DNA from: Laguncularia racemosa
Taxonomy: Eukaryota; Streptophyta; Magnoliopsida; Myrtales; Combretaceae
Assembly: GCA_037954665.1 (NCBI GenBank)
Contig: JBBMOL010000382.1
Coordinates: forward strand, 1 to 64,000
Reading direction: 5' to 3'
Length of the DNA stretch: 64,000 bases
Positions 45,574-56,771 of this stretch are shown here, piece by piece. Below the pieces are notes generated by a model that was not told the DNA's origin, searched no databases, and was given only the letters and a program-made list of their open reading frames with translations. The translations under genes were made by a program, and so were the position numbers. Each line of letters opens with the position of its first letter. The first letter of the stretch is position 1.

Positions 45574-47160
45574 TGTTGATTTAAATCGCAATCATACAAA
45601 TTAAAATCCGTTTTACTCCGACTCTTCCTTGGGATCAATTAGGCAAGTGCACCTATCGATTACAGTAGTATAGAGTTTAAGCACGGATATCGTTCCCTCA
45701 AGGATCTACAAGTACTAATACTAACCTCAGACTGACTATCTAACCGCACAATTTCGAGGTGAATTGATTTAACCAAATTACCTAAATTAAACTAAATTAT
45801 CTAATAGAAATGAAATCAATGGATATCAAACAATGAGTTAAATTATCAAATTCAATGTTCCAATGCGTACCCCACTCTTACTACTCATCTAATTACTATG
45901 CAACTTCAATCCTTAGAAAACTAATTAATGAATACTGATTATCTCTGATCCGCGGGGCATCTAACACTAAGTCAATGTTTCTTCCAAAATCACTAACTCC
46001 TAATTCTAACCGTATTAACAAAGATCCCTCTTTTATTAACAACAATCAGAATTGCATGATTATACCACAACCCTCAATTAGATTAAATCATTATATCCAA
46101 TCTAATACGGAAAACTTATGCTTTCTATCCCTAGATTGTATACAAGCCTTTTCATCCGATGTATGATCTATTCAAATAAGAGATTTCCCAATCAGCTTAT
46201 CAGAAATCAATGTAATCTAATGCTGGCCAAACATCAAATCAACAATATATAATAAACAACATGGATGAAATCAGAGATGCTCAATCGTCATTAATTTTGC
46301 AATAAACCCAATGTTACATAGTAATCAGACTTTCGTAAGATTCGGGTACGAAATAATTAGCTACACATGGTTCTCAAGGAATAACAAAACGAAATAATCA
46401 AATCCATGTGTGAAACACTTCTAGAATTAAAGCTCGGAAATTCCTTTAACTGTTGTTGTTCTCCAAAATTCCAAGATGTGTTTTTTGCCTTCTCTCCTCT
46501 TTCTCTCTCTTCAAAGACGACTATTTATACCTAGGATAGCTTCCTCTCTGGCGTGTCGAAGATATCCTTCAAATATGGACGAAAGATTTAAAGATATCTT
46601 TCCTTCGATAGACATACGGTCATACTACACGGGCATGTAGATAAACCGTGTATCTCTCTGAGTCAGTGAACTCTTGGCGTGTATATCCCACACGGCCGTT
46701 TGCAATAGCCGTGTATATCTCTATCTTCTTTGTTCTTCGTACACGGTTGATTACACGGGTGTGTAACTCAACCGTGTGTCCTCCTCAATGTGTTACTATA
46801 CACGGTTGGCTTACACGGGTGTGTATTCCAACCGTGTACTGGTTTGTCCTGAAAACTCTTCTTCCACGCTGATACACGGTCTGATACACGGGCGTGTATC
46901 CGAACCGTGTAATCTCCTGATTCCTTCACACGGCCATTTGTAAAACCGTGTGACTTCCTTTAACTTCAAAGCATTCCCTTTTTAGTTGCTTTTATCTCCA
47001 ATTCGTCTTGAATTTAAATACTTTTCATCAAATCATCCTTTTCCACACCTGAACATGAAATATAAATCAATTAAGCATCATAATCTTATATTTTCACGCC
47101 CAATTATCTCAAAAATTGACTTAATCATCTCCAATTATAAGAGTTAAAATAGATTTATCA
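45574..47160 (-). repeat. ATH-2 3' LTR
   Basis: On the minus strand it starts TGATAAATCTATTTTAAC after the purine tract aagtgtggggaaatt. The far end near 45574 is an estimate. TATA box TATAAATA (minus) at 46523-46530; palindrome array at 46617-46960. It is AT-rich otherwise and has no coding frame. Confidence 0.7.
46523..46960 (-). promoter_or_regulatory. ATH-2 LTR: TATA box and nested palindrome array
   Basis: Three clear nested units lie 210-390 bp upstream of TATA. At 46741-46777 the outer arms are ACACGGTT/AACCGTGT and the inner TTACAC/GTGTAA. At 46800-46837 the outer arms are ACACGGTTGG/CCAACCGTGT and the inner TACAC/GTGTA. At 46874-46910 the outer arms are ACACGGT/ACCGTGT and the inner GATACACG/CGTGTATC. 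Simpler CACGGCCGT motifs flank them (46628, 46690 and 46928). Arms differ between units but still pair. Confidence 0.65.
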
Positions 47161-48788
47161 AATTTCCCCACACTTAAGCATTTGCTTGTCCTCAAGCAAA
47201 TTACACATATGGAAGTCTCGATTATCAGAATTCTTAAAACTCAGGAAGAAATTCAATCATTAACCCCACTTTATACCAGGATAGCCACCATTTTCCACAA
47301 TTCGCCTTTCTTATCACTCAATCTTATTAAGCACTTGTATTCAAAATACCAATAGTAGATTTCCAATATTAATCCAAGTAAGTGAAACTTTTACCCTTTA
47401 TCATTTAACCAAAAATCTCAAAGTTAAGATCAGACTTACAATCATAAAACTTAGGCATATACATCCACTTATTTCTTGGATCTTTTTCCCTTTTTGGATT
47501 GGGAGTTCAACCTTTTAGTACCTTTTCTTAATCAATTAACCCATGTAACGAACTTTTAATCGATAATCCCGGGCTCGTCACCCAAGTTAACAGACGTTAT
47601 CCCTTCAAGCATAGAGGGCGTCCCTTGGATTTACTTGTTCGGGTTGAATTAACTAATCAATCCCTTTTTTTTTTTTTTCAGTGAATAAGAGTGGTTTCCT
47701 TGGCCAGTAAGTCCCAGACCAGACGATCTTAGGCTACTAGGTTTTAAGATACCCCTTCGAACCTCTACCACTCGAATCCAAATATTCTAATTTAAAGCCT
47801 CATTTAGTTCAGTTTTCTCGGATTTTACTCATAACCCTTGTAGCGAGCTTTCAGCCAATGATCCCGAGTTCATCACCCAAGTCAATAGATGTTGTTCCCC
47901 AGAAAGGGCACCCCTCGGACTTGATTACTCGAGTCAATGAGATCCACTTCTGAACTATTTGTTATTGTTCATCATTTTTTTTTATTCATCAAATTACTCC
48001 CAATTTGTGTTCTATTCCATTATTTTTGTAAGGGAAAGTCACCAAGCTATAAGTATCACTTGTTCCTTCATTCAAGATCGCAAAATCAAATCCTAATTCT
48101 AAAATGAAAGCCTAAATAACAAGTAAGTCTCCCTCACATGGATACCATACTATAACTCTAAAAAGGTAAAGAGAATACAAAATAAGAGAATAATGCAAAA
48201 TTCGAAAAATTTTCCATGAAATAGCTGCCTATACAAGTGGAATTTTATGTTTCCTGAGCAACTATTTCTCATCATCATTAAGCTTCCAAATGTTACTTAA
48301 ACAAGGGAAATTGAGCATTTAAAAGTCCATAAGTTCATTGCTCTTGTGATATCTTTCTGTTCTTTCTATTCCCTTTCCCACACTTAAAATCAGACATTGT
48401 CCCCGATGTTTGCCCTCAAAGTACACTAAGGAAAGAAAATAGAAACAAGGAAAATAAAAGGAGAAAGAAAACTAAAAATCCCCTGAAATCTATAAGTGGC
48501 AAGTCATTCACAGGGGAAACTCCATTAAAGTGCAAAATCCTCGAATCATCCTTCTGAGATCATCAGCTTTCAACATTCAATCAGCACCGGCGAAAGTCTA
48601 AATGGGTATAGATAAAATCCTAAAAACAAAACACACTAAAAGAAAAACTAAAAGAAATGATTATCACCAAAACAAATAAGCATAAGTCAATATCATCCAA
48701 GTTTATCACGGATAGTCAAAGTCACAGCGAATAGTTAACAAAAATAATTCAGGGTTAGACAGACAAGTTAGCAAATAGTTAGGAAAAA
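47161..48788 (-). other. ATH-2 3' non-coding tail
   Basis: Between the extra ORF and the LTR. Two related blocks (about 47546-47680 and 47841-47950, offset about 296 bp) repeat 'atcccgggctcgtcacccaagt'-like sequence, also seen in the ATH-1 tail. T runs occur at about 47667-47679 and 47975-47983. No coding frame. Confidence 0.55.
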
Positions 48789-50102
48789 TCAGTCATCATC
48801 CTTCTCAGACACATAGTCTTCATCGTCGGAGCTTTCCTCAGCAACCATTCGCTCCTTACCTGGTCTGTGGGGGCTTTCCTCTGATGGAGTAGGTGGAGCA
48901 GAAGACGATCCTCCCTCAGTATGCCTCTGTCGGCTGATCGGTTCGAGAGGGATCACGTCTTCTTCGCTTGAGCTGGCACAGGAAGAGAACTGAATGTCTA
49001 ACTTCTCACCAAGCTTGGTGAAGCAATCGATTAAAAACTTCTTCAGTCCCTTCTGCCGTTTTTCCATCTTAGTGATCTTCTGCTTCATTATCTTCTGGTT
49101 TTTCTTTATCTCTCCCACATCACGCGATAGCTGAGAAACCAGCTCTAGCATCTGCACATGGACGGACGGTTCAACCTGCAGTTCTAGTTCCTCTACTTCC
49201 TCTTCCCCTATTTCCTCTTCAGCGCCAGCGTCAATTGGTTGAAAATTCCAATCGCTTAATATCCTGGCTTTAAGCTTCAGAGATCGCCCAATGAAATCAC
49301 TAGGTGCTCGATGTGGGAATAGACCCAGATTTTTCAAAATTCTAATAATTAGAGCACCTAGGAAAACCCCTTTCGGTCCTTTCTCTGCCTGACGCTGAAG
49401 ATAAAAAGCGGTAAAAACACCCACATTGACGCGGGTTCCAGTATGTATGGCCTACAACTGAAATAAGTCTCTGGCGTTAACAACACCCTCTGAATCGATC
49501 CTACCAGTGGTAGAGCGAGCCATAATGTAATGTAGGATATGATGTACTTTATTTCTTAGTTGAGAGGCCTTGGTGTGAGAGGCACTGTAGGCACCAATAC
49601 CATACCGAGTCCATAAAGAGATAGAGTTCGTTGGGCCCCACGAAACCTGAAGGGCGCGAAACTCAGGGGTTTGAAGAAAACCCTCATCATAGATGCCCAT
49701 AGCCTCTATGAACTCAGTCATGGACATCTTATGGTACTCACCTTGGGCCAGAAACTCAACTTCGTTTCTTACACCAGCATTCATTGTTCCTGAGATCTTG
49801 AAGGTGGCTAAGAAAGTAAGAATTAACTCCTCGTATAAGTCTTCTTCGATCATGAACAGGTGAAACCAGGCTCGGTCAGCTAAGAGCCTCTCAAATTGTT
49901 GGACCAACCCAAATCTTCTCAAAACGTCCCAGTCCAACACCACATTCGGTTTGATGACCTTTTTCGACTTATATAGGGTAAAGAGTTCTTTATCCTTCTC
50001 TCGAATATTTACAGGGTATCGAAGAGCTTCAGATTGGCTTGAACTACCCGTTTCGGATCGGCTTCTTTTCTTCTTTTGAGCAACAGTCTTGACGCGTGGC
50101 AT
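48789..50102 (-). pseudogene. ATH-2 extra 3' ORF (Athila ORF-1-like protein), one stop
   Basis: One frame of about 437 codons, broken only by a TAG at 49452-49454. The first part (216 residues from MPRVKTVAQKKKRSR) has a basic, possibly nuclear-targeting N-terminus. Its globular part has YKSKKVIKPNVVLDW, EFLAQGEYHKMSM and a WTRYGIGAYSASHTKASQL segment, resembling the plant retrotransposon ORF-1 type of Athila. After the stop come a short helical part, a coiled-coil-like stretch (QLSRDVGEIKKNQKIMKQKI, about 49150-49090) and a very acidic end (SSDDEDYVSEKDDD). It sits where some Athila elements carry an envelope-like ORF, but I see no signal peptide or membrane segment, so an envelope role is not supported. 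Function unknown. Confidence 0.7.
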
Positions 50103-51416
50103 CTTGTCAAGGGAAATGAGCAGAACCTGATCATACTAAGAATAAAAGAGTCTAAAACAAACAAAGCCCGTAGGTAATACATCAAATAACCACATCACAA
50201 ACAAGGAACTCCACCATTAGCATCATGGAAGCACGCAAAATCATCAAAATTAAGGTTCACAGTATCATACACGGTTCTTGGGCACGGGAGTGTATTGTAG
50301 CCATGTATATCAGAAAATCCTCGCCAAAATTTGAAAAACAACTCATAAACGACTGTGTATTGCAAGAAATTACGAGAGAATCATCAATCACATGCACTAA
50401 TGGTGCTTAAAGCAAAAATCCCTTTAGCATGCAATCCAAAATACGTTCCAATCACAAAGGATCACGTATGAACGGTTCAAAACCCTAGATTTTCTAATCC
50501 AAACAGCGATCGAGCAATGGAGAATGGAAAAACTTAACAAATCGCATGAAAAACATCATCCATACTCAGATAAACAAAAGCCCTAAGGTTTCATTATCCT
50601 CCACATGTCATAACATGCCACATTCACATGGAAATCTGACATTGAGTGAGAAAATAGAGAGGGAAGCAAGAGAAAGGAAAAAGAATGAGAAAGATCGTAC
50701 CTTGTCAAAGCAATAGGAGAGGGAAACCAACAAGGGAATGGAAAGTAAATGATGTATAGAGAGAAAAGATATATAGATGAGAGTGTACTGAAAATGAGGG
50801 GTACGGTTATCAAAAAGGGTATAAATACCCGAACACACACCGTCCCCATACACGGGCGTGCAATTCGCCCGTATATAGGCCTAAGCTGCGAAAGCACGGG
50901 TATAACACATGGCCGTGTTATACAACCGTGTACCCCTCTGACTTCTAGTTAGAAAACTTACCTCTCATGCACGGTCGGACACACGCCCGTGTGTCCTGAC
51001 CGTATATTCCTCTGTGGCTCGCTCCCTATACACGGATTTGATAAACGGCCGTTTCCCTTAGCCGTGTCTACCTTGTTCAAAATTTCCTTGTATACACAGT
51101 CAGGACACACGGGCGTGTGTTTTGACCGTGTATTACTCTGTGGGTCACCGTTCTCTCTACACGGGCGCGATACACACCCGTGTATGTCATCCGTGTGTCT
51201 CCTGAAGGTTAAAATTTTCCTTCTCTTGATTATTTCTTGAAGTCCATCTCCTCAAAAAGCTTCTTCATAAATACTCCTCTGCAAAACTTTGGAAAAAGAA
51301 AAACAAATATGGTGATAACTCAAAACAAAAATGAAACTTACCTAATTGCATGGGTTACCTCCCATCAAGTGCTTTTGTTTAACGTCGTTTGCTCAACGAA
51401 ATGAAGCTCCTTGTGA
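50103..51416 (-). promoter_or_regulatory. ATH-2 inter-ORF region with palindrome array and possible internal promoter
   Basis: On the minus strand a palindrome array (51210-50845) is followed by a TATTTATA element (50822-50829 region) and then a pyrimidine-rich leader with CTCTCT and TTTCC runs (about 50770-50640). The leader includes CAAGGTACG, a splice-donor-like site, near 50700. The ORF ATG lies about 720 bases beyond the TATA-like element. The best hairpin is 50971-51003: outer ACGGTC/GACCGT and inner GACACACG/CGTGTGTC with a 2-base loop. A second is at 51094-51131. The part at 51340-51416 is the short post-pol block. Confidence 0.5.
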
Positions 51417-52545
51417 TTAAGTCACCAGAGGGTGGAGTCTAAACTCCTCTTGGCCCTCTTTCTCCCCTTGAGTCCCAAAATACAGCTTCAGGCGCTGTCC
51501 ATTTGCCTTAAAAGTGTGCCCATCCGAGTGTTCCAATTCCGCAGCTCCATGGGGGAAGACTTTGTGTACTTTGAATGGTCCAGACCATCGCGATCTCAAC
51601 TTGCCGGGAAAAAGTTTCAGCCGCGAGTTGAACAAGAGAACGTGATCTCCCTCACGGAATTGTTTCAGATGATGAATCCGCTGGTCGTGATACCTCTTCA
51701 CCTTCTCTTTATAAATGCGCATGTTATCATAGGCCATTGCGCGCCATTCATCGAGTTCGTTCAACTGAAACTTCCTCTGTTTTCCAGCAGCTTCTACATC
51801 CATGTTGAGAGTACACATAGCCCAAAAGGCTCGATGTTCTAACTCCACTGGCAGGTGGCAAGCTTTCCCAAACACTAGTCAGTATGGAGTGGTACCCAAA
51901 GGAGTTTTGAATGCAGTCCTGTAGGCCCACAATGCATCGTCTAGTTTTTCCGACCAGTCCCTTCGGTGGTGCTCCACTGTCTTTTCAAGAATTCTTTTGA
52001 GTTCACGGTTTGAAACTTCCACTTGACCACTCGTCTGAGGATGATAGGGGGTTGCTAATCTATGGGTGACTCCATACCGCTTCAGCACTTTCTCCAATTG
52101 CACATTACAGAAATGTGTTCCCCTATCGCTAATTAAAGCCCGTGGTGCTCCAAACCTAGAAAAAAGTTTCTTTAAGAATTTCACCACTACTCTGGCATCA
52201 TTGGTGGACAAAGCTTGGGCTTCTACCCATTTTGACACATAATCCACTGCCACGAGTATATACTTATTCCCGAAAGAATTTAGGAAAGGGCCCACGAAAT
52301 CGATCCCCCACACGTCGAAGATCTCACACTCCAAAATGAAGTTCTGTGGCATCTCATCACGTTTTGATATACTACCCACACGTTGTCACCTGTCACATGT
52401 CTTCACAAAACTAAAGGAGTCTTTGAATATACTTGGCCAATAAAATCCAGATTCCAAAACCTTGTGGGCTGTCTGATTCACACTATAATGACCGCCAGTT
52501 GGCCCGGTGTGACAGTGCTTCAAAATCTCTTGCCCTTCTTGCTCG
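51417..52545 (-). pseudogene. ATH-2 integrase
   Basis: One frame with stops at 52386-52388 and 51879-51881. The zinc-binding part has HCHTGPTGGH and a KTCDR block whose second Cys position is the first stop. The catalytic core has WGIDFVGPF, ALISDRGTHF and SGQVEVSNRELK (the D, D and E residues). The tail has KACHLPVELEHRAFWA, HDQRI and PFKVHKVFPHGAAEL. These are the features of Athila/Tat integrases, which insert the cDNA into the host genome. It is cut on its N-terminal side at about 52545, where the sequence turns into homopolymer-rich text, so RT and RNase H cannot be read. Confidence 0.85.
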
Positions 52546-55500
52546 GTTAAAAAGGGGGGGGCCGGAAATAAAAAGAGAGTCAATGGTCATTAAAAATTAT
52601 AGACAAAATTTAAAAACCCAAATTTCAAAACAAAAATTCGCGAAATTCCTTTGGCTGTGAGTTTTTCTTGAAAATGTGAGGGGCTTTTTTGGTAAACCCC
52701 CCCGCCCCCAAACCCCCCAACACAAAATCAGATCCACATTTTCAAAAGGGGTTTAAAACCAAAGGGCTTAAAATTCCTTAACTTATTGCCTTAAAACTTA
52801 GGGGGAAAATTTTTTATGTCCTTTTTAATAACCTTAAGGCCTTTTTTTAAACCAATGCCTTCTTTAAAAAAATTGGAAATGAATGGTCTTCTAGAAATTA
52901 ATTTTCAATTGGTTTTGAAAAACTCCTTCCCTTTTAAAATTTTTCCTAAACAAACCCCCCTTCACATGAATACATTTCTCCCAATTAAAAAGATTTTTTT
53001 TAAGAATCAACCCCCCCCTTTTGAACAAAAAAAATTTTCCCAAAAAAAAATGCCATAAAATTCTAAGTCCTCTCCAAACCAAAAAAAAGGTAGCAAACCA
53101 GAAAGAAAGGGGGCTTCTCCCAAAAAGGAGCATTAAACAAAAAAACCCCAGGGATAAAAGGGATTTTCTTGGTCCTCAAACAATTTAAAAAAAAAAGGGG
53201 GTTCCCTTTTCATTTAAAAAAATTAAAAAAAAAACCCCCCCCTTTTTTTTTTTCTTTTTTTTTTTTTTTTTTAACGTAATTTTTCTAATCTTTATCCCAA
53301 AAAAAAAAGGGCCAAAATTTTCAACCTGCATCCGCAATTATGAAATTTTTAAAAACCCCTTTAAGGGGCCCACTTCCCCCCTTTTTTGGGCCCACGTTCA
53401 CTCCCAAAACCAAATTTAAAAACCCTCCCCAAAACCCCCCGCTTAAACCCTTTTTTTTCCCCCTTTTTTTATTTAACCTCTTTGGGTTTTAACCAATTTA
53501 AATCCTTTCCCAACTCTTTAATAAAACGAAGGCTTTAAAATTTATACAACACTTTTTCCCAAAGTCTTGTGCTTTCAAAACCCTTTGTTTTCCCCTTTTT
53601 TTCAAACCCAAAAAATGATAGGGGGGGAGTGGGCCCCCAAAAGGCAAATTAAAAGGGATAGGGGGCTTCAAAAATTTTTGGGGGGCCTCAACCGGGTTTT
53701 TTCCCTTTCCCCCGACCCTTTCTAAACCCCTTTTTAAATCTTTCCGCTTCGATGGCTTCCCCTTTTAAAATTTTTTTAACCCCTTATTTTCCCCTTTTAA
53801 ATAACAAGAGGGGGTTTTTCCACCTAAACCCATAAAATTTTTTACCCCTTTTTCCCCAAATTTGGGGGTTCGTGGCGTTCAAAGTTTGAATTGGGGGGGA
53901 TTTAAATTTTTCCCCCCAAACCCCTTTAAAAAAATTTTTTGAAAACATTACTCTTTTGGGGAAAAAGGGTTGAAGGGGAAAATTTTTTAACAAGGAAAAA
54001 AAAAAGGGAAGAAAGCACCAACCGGACGGCCCAAAATTTTTTAGGGTTTTTGGGGGACTGCCGTTTGGTACCCGTTTTTTTTGGGTTAATTGGGGGGGAT
54101 GGGGAAAAGGTTTTGCCGGGGGTCCGCCAAAATTCCCATTGGAAGACCAAAAGTGGTAGGGAAACTACCCCATCCTTTACCTTGGGTTGTTTTTTTAAAA
54201 TCGCAAAAAAAATTTGGGGGAACTTCCCCGTTTTTTGGGGGGGGTTTGGCGGCCTGGGGGCCCCCAAGATTTACAAAGGGAGGAAGTTTTTTAAAAGAGC
54301 AGGTGGAAAATTTTTTGGCCCCAAAAAGGAGGCTTTTTTGGGGGGGGTTTAATTTTTTAAAATTTTTTATTAAAATTGAAAAAATTTTTTCCCCTTTCAA
54401 ATTTTAACGAATTTCCCGGAGAGGGGAAACCCCCCAGACCCGCCCTTTTTCCGGGTTGGGGGGGTGTTTAGAGGACGGGCCAAAACAATTTTGTACGAAC
54501 GGGTTTTTAAGTTTTGAGGGTAGATTTTTTAAATGCCGGGAAGTTTGGGGGTGGGGGGTTGGATGAACTTTGGGAAGTTTAAATTTTTTTTCGGTGGGGG
54601 GGAGGGGTTTGGAACCCGGGGAGGGGAGCCCCAAAGGAAGTGGAATTTTTGAAAAATTGGGGGTTGGGCCCCGGGGGGCGAAAGGGGGGAGGGTTGGGGA
54701 AAAAAGGGGTGCCGAAATCGGTTGAGAGGGTTAAAAAAGGGGGGGGGGAAAATGATAAAGGGGAGGTTTTTTTTCCCCGGGGCCTTATTAAGAAACAGGG
54801 TTTTTTGGGGTTTTTTAAGGGGGGTTTTTGGAGAAACAAACAAAACCCAGGAGTTGACACGGGCCAAAAGCAGAGGTTTTTCGCGGGAAAAAGGAATTTT
54901 AAAAATTGAGGCGGGAAACCGGTTAGGGGGGTGTGGGCCCCGCCGCGTTTAAAGGTTTGATGGCCATTTTGAAGGGGAGGAACACCCCCAAAACATTTTA
55001 AGGGGGAAGAATGTCCAAAGTTTCCGCGGGGGGAATCCGGTGGAGCCCCGGTAAAGTGGTGTTTTTTAAAAAGGAAAAGGGGAAAACCATTTTGGCCCAA
55101 AGGCAATCGTTTGTTTAAAAGGAAAAAAGGGGCCGAAAGAAAGGGGTCCCGTGGAACCCAAAAAATTTTGGGAATTTTTGGAGGGGGTTGACTTTAAAAG
55201 GGGGCAAAACCCAAAAAAGGGGGACCCCAAAAAGGGAAACGTTGAAAAGGGAAAATTTGGCCCGCCAGGAGATTGTGGTTATGTAAGTTTTAACACAAAA
55301 TCCAAAGCAGCGCCCCCAAAAAAGAGGGTTGTCAAATTTTTGGGAAAAAGGGCGAACAAAGGGTTTTTGGGGAATTTTTATAAACGAGGAAAAAAAAAAA
55401 GGCCCTTTTTGAAAAAACCGGGGAAAAAAAAAAGGAAAAAATGGAGGAAAAGTTGGAAAACCCCGAGGGGGGGCCCAAAAGGGAAATTTTTAAAAAACAA

Positions 55501-56280
55501 AAAAAATTTTTGGTGACTTTCCCTTTCGCAAAAGGGGGCCCCCGATTTAAAAAATTGGTTTAGGGGAAGTTAGGGGGAAAAAAATTCAAAAAAGACAATT
55601 AAGAACGAGGGGAAGTTTAAAAAAAAATTAAAAAATTTCAATGAAATTAACAAGGAAAAAAAGTTAAACAAAAAAGAACGCGCCCCCCCCAAAAAACGAA
55701 TTTAATTTAAAAAAAAAGAATCGAATTTGTGGGGGAAAAAAGAAGTTTTTCCCAAAAACCCCTAACAACCCATTAAAAAAAATTTTTTTTAAAAAGAAAT
55801 TTATAACCCAAAACCCCAAAGAAAATTTAACCAATCTAAGGGGAAACAGAAAGCTCAAAAACCTTTTTTGAGGAAAAAAAATTCCCCAAAAAAAAAACAG
55901 AAAATTGCTGGGAAAATTAAAAAAAATTTTCAAATGGATGAAAAGGGGAGCCAACGATAAAGAATAAAAAGTAAAGAATAAAGAAGTTGGGAGAAAAAAG
56001 AAAGGTTTAAGGAAAAAAAAAACGAAAAAAAAAATCCCGTGAAAAAAGAAAAACCCCAAAAAATTTTTTTTTTTTCCCCAAAAAAGGAGTGGGTTTTTTT
56101 TTAAAGACATTTTTAACCAGGAAACCCTTGGCGGTGAAGAACCCCAAAAGGCGGGGAAAAAAAATTTTTTTTTGATGACCAGGCAACAAACCCGGGGGTT
56201 GTAAAGTTTAATTTTAGCGGTGGGGGGATACCCAAAAGGCCCCGAAGCGGTTTTTTTCTTGGTTTTAATTTTGGTTTAAA
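52546..56280. other. Anomalous homopolymer-rich block, probably poor assembly
   Basis: From about 52545 the text becomes dominated by runs of C, G, A and T (many of 5-10 or more). The first half is A/T/C-rich and 54040-55620 is strongly G-rich, with no transposon frame although ATH-2 RT-gag should be here. Several long open frames rich in Pro, Gly, Lys and Phe result only from the runs. Normal text resumes near 56280 inside a T3 LTR. I would not annotate any gene here. Confidence 0.7.
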
Positions 56281-56771
56281 AGGTAATTTTTCCCTGAAAG
56301 GGGACTCTCTTCACGGAAAAAGGTGTTTTTTTCTCAAAAAAAGCTCCCTTAAAGCCTATTTAGCAAGTATTTATACTTATCCAATTAAGGAAAAAAAACA
56401 ACAAAACCAAATTACAAAAAAACCCACTCAAATGGCCGTTTTCTCAAACACAAAATTACAACTACAAATGGGGTCAAAAAATTTGGCCGGTTCTTCACTT
56501 CAATATAACACATTGGGACCAGTTCTTCTTTAATTTAGTAGGTCTTTGAAAAACCCCTTTAAACGGCTTTAGCGAGTTTATCTACCGTCCTGCAAAAAAC
56601 CGACAAGTGTCCCTGTTGGGAATGCACAAAAAATATGTATTAGAAAAGAAGATATTAAACAAATATTTTTTAGGGAAAGGACTTTTTCAAAGAGGACTCT
56701 CATCGTTAAATTTTGAAAATCCCTTGGCTCTTACTTAGTGACAGGCTTATGGGGAATTTAAACCCTTTCCC
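56281..56771 (-). repeat. T3 3' LTR, visible part
   Basis: It matches 59270-59719 with many small errors: tagcaagtatttatacttatccaatta near 56358-56384 and the 'gaccagttcttctttaattta' block near 56517. The left part is lost in the anomalous block. Confidence 0.6.

Larger units (their letters stand above)
45574..52545 (-). mobile_element. ATH-2: Athila-like element with extra 3' ORF, 5' part unresolved
   Basis: Minus-strand order: integrase (52545-51417), spacer with palindromes (51416-50103), extra ORF (50102-48789), non-coding tail, polypurine tract (47161-47175) and 3' LTR (about 45574-47160). The 5' LTR, gag, RT and RNase H would lie at higher coordinates, but the sequence there (52546-56280) is not credible. 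No target duplication can be checked. Confidence 0.8.

Noticed and set aside
46617..46960. The palindrome arrays as a CRISPR array.
   Set aside because: Spacing and repeat sequence vary, there are no uniform spacers or cas genes, and the arrays sit in plant LTR promoters.
48789..50102. The extra ATH-2 ORF as a retroviral-type envelope gene.
   Set aside because: No signal peptide, furin-like site or membrane helix is visible; only its position resembles that of envelope-like ORFs.
53926..55516. Several overlapping open frames of 75-175 codons on both strands.
   Set aside because: They arise from homopolymer runs (poly Pro, Gly, Lys and Phe codons), show no family features, and lie in the block judged to be unreliable sequence.
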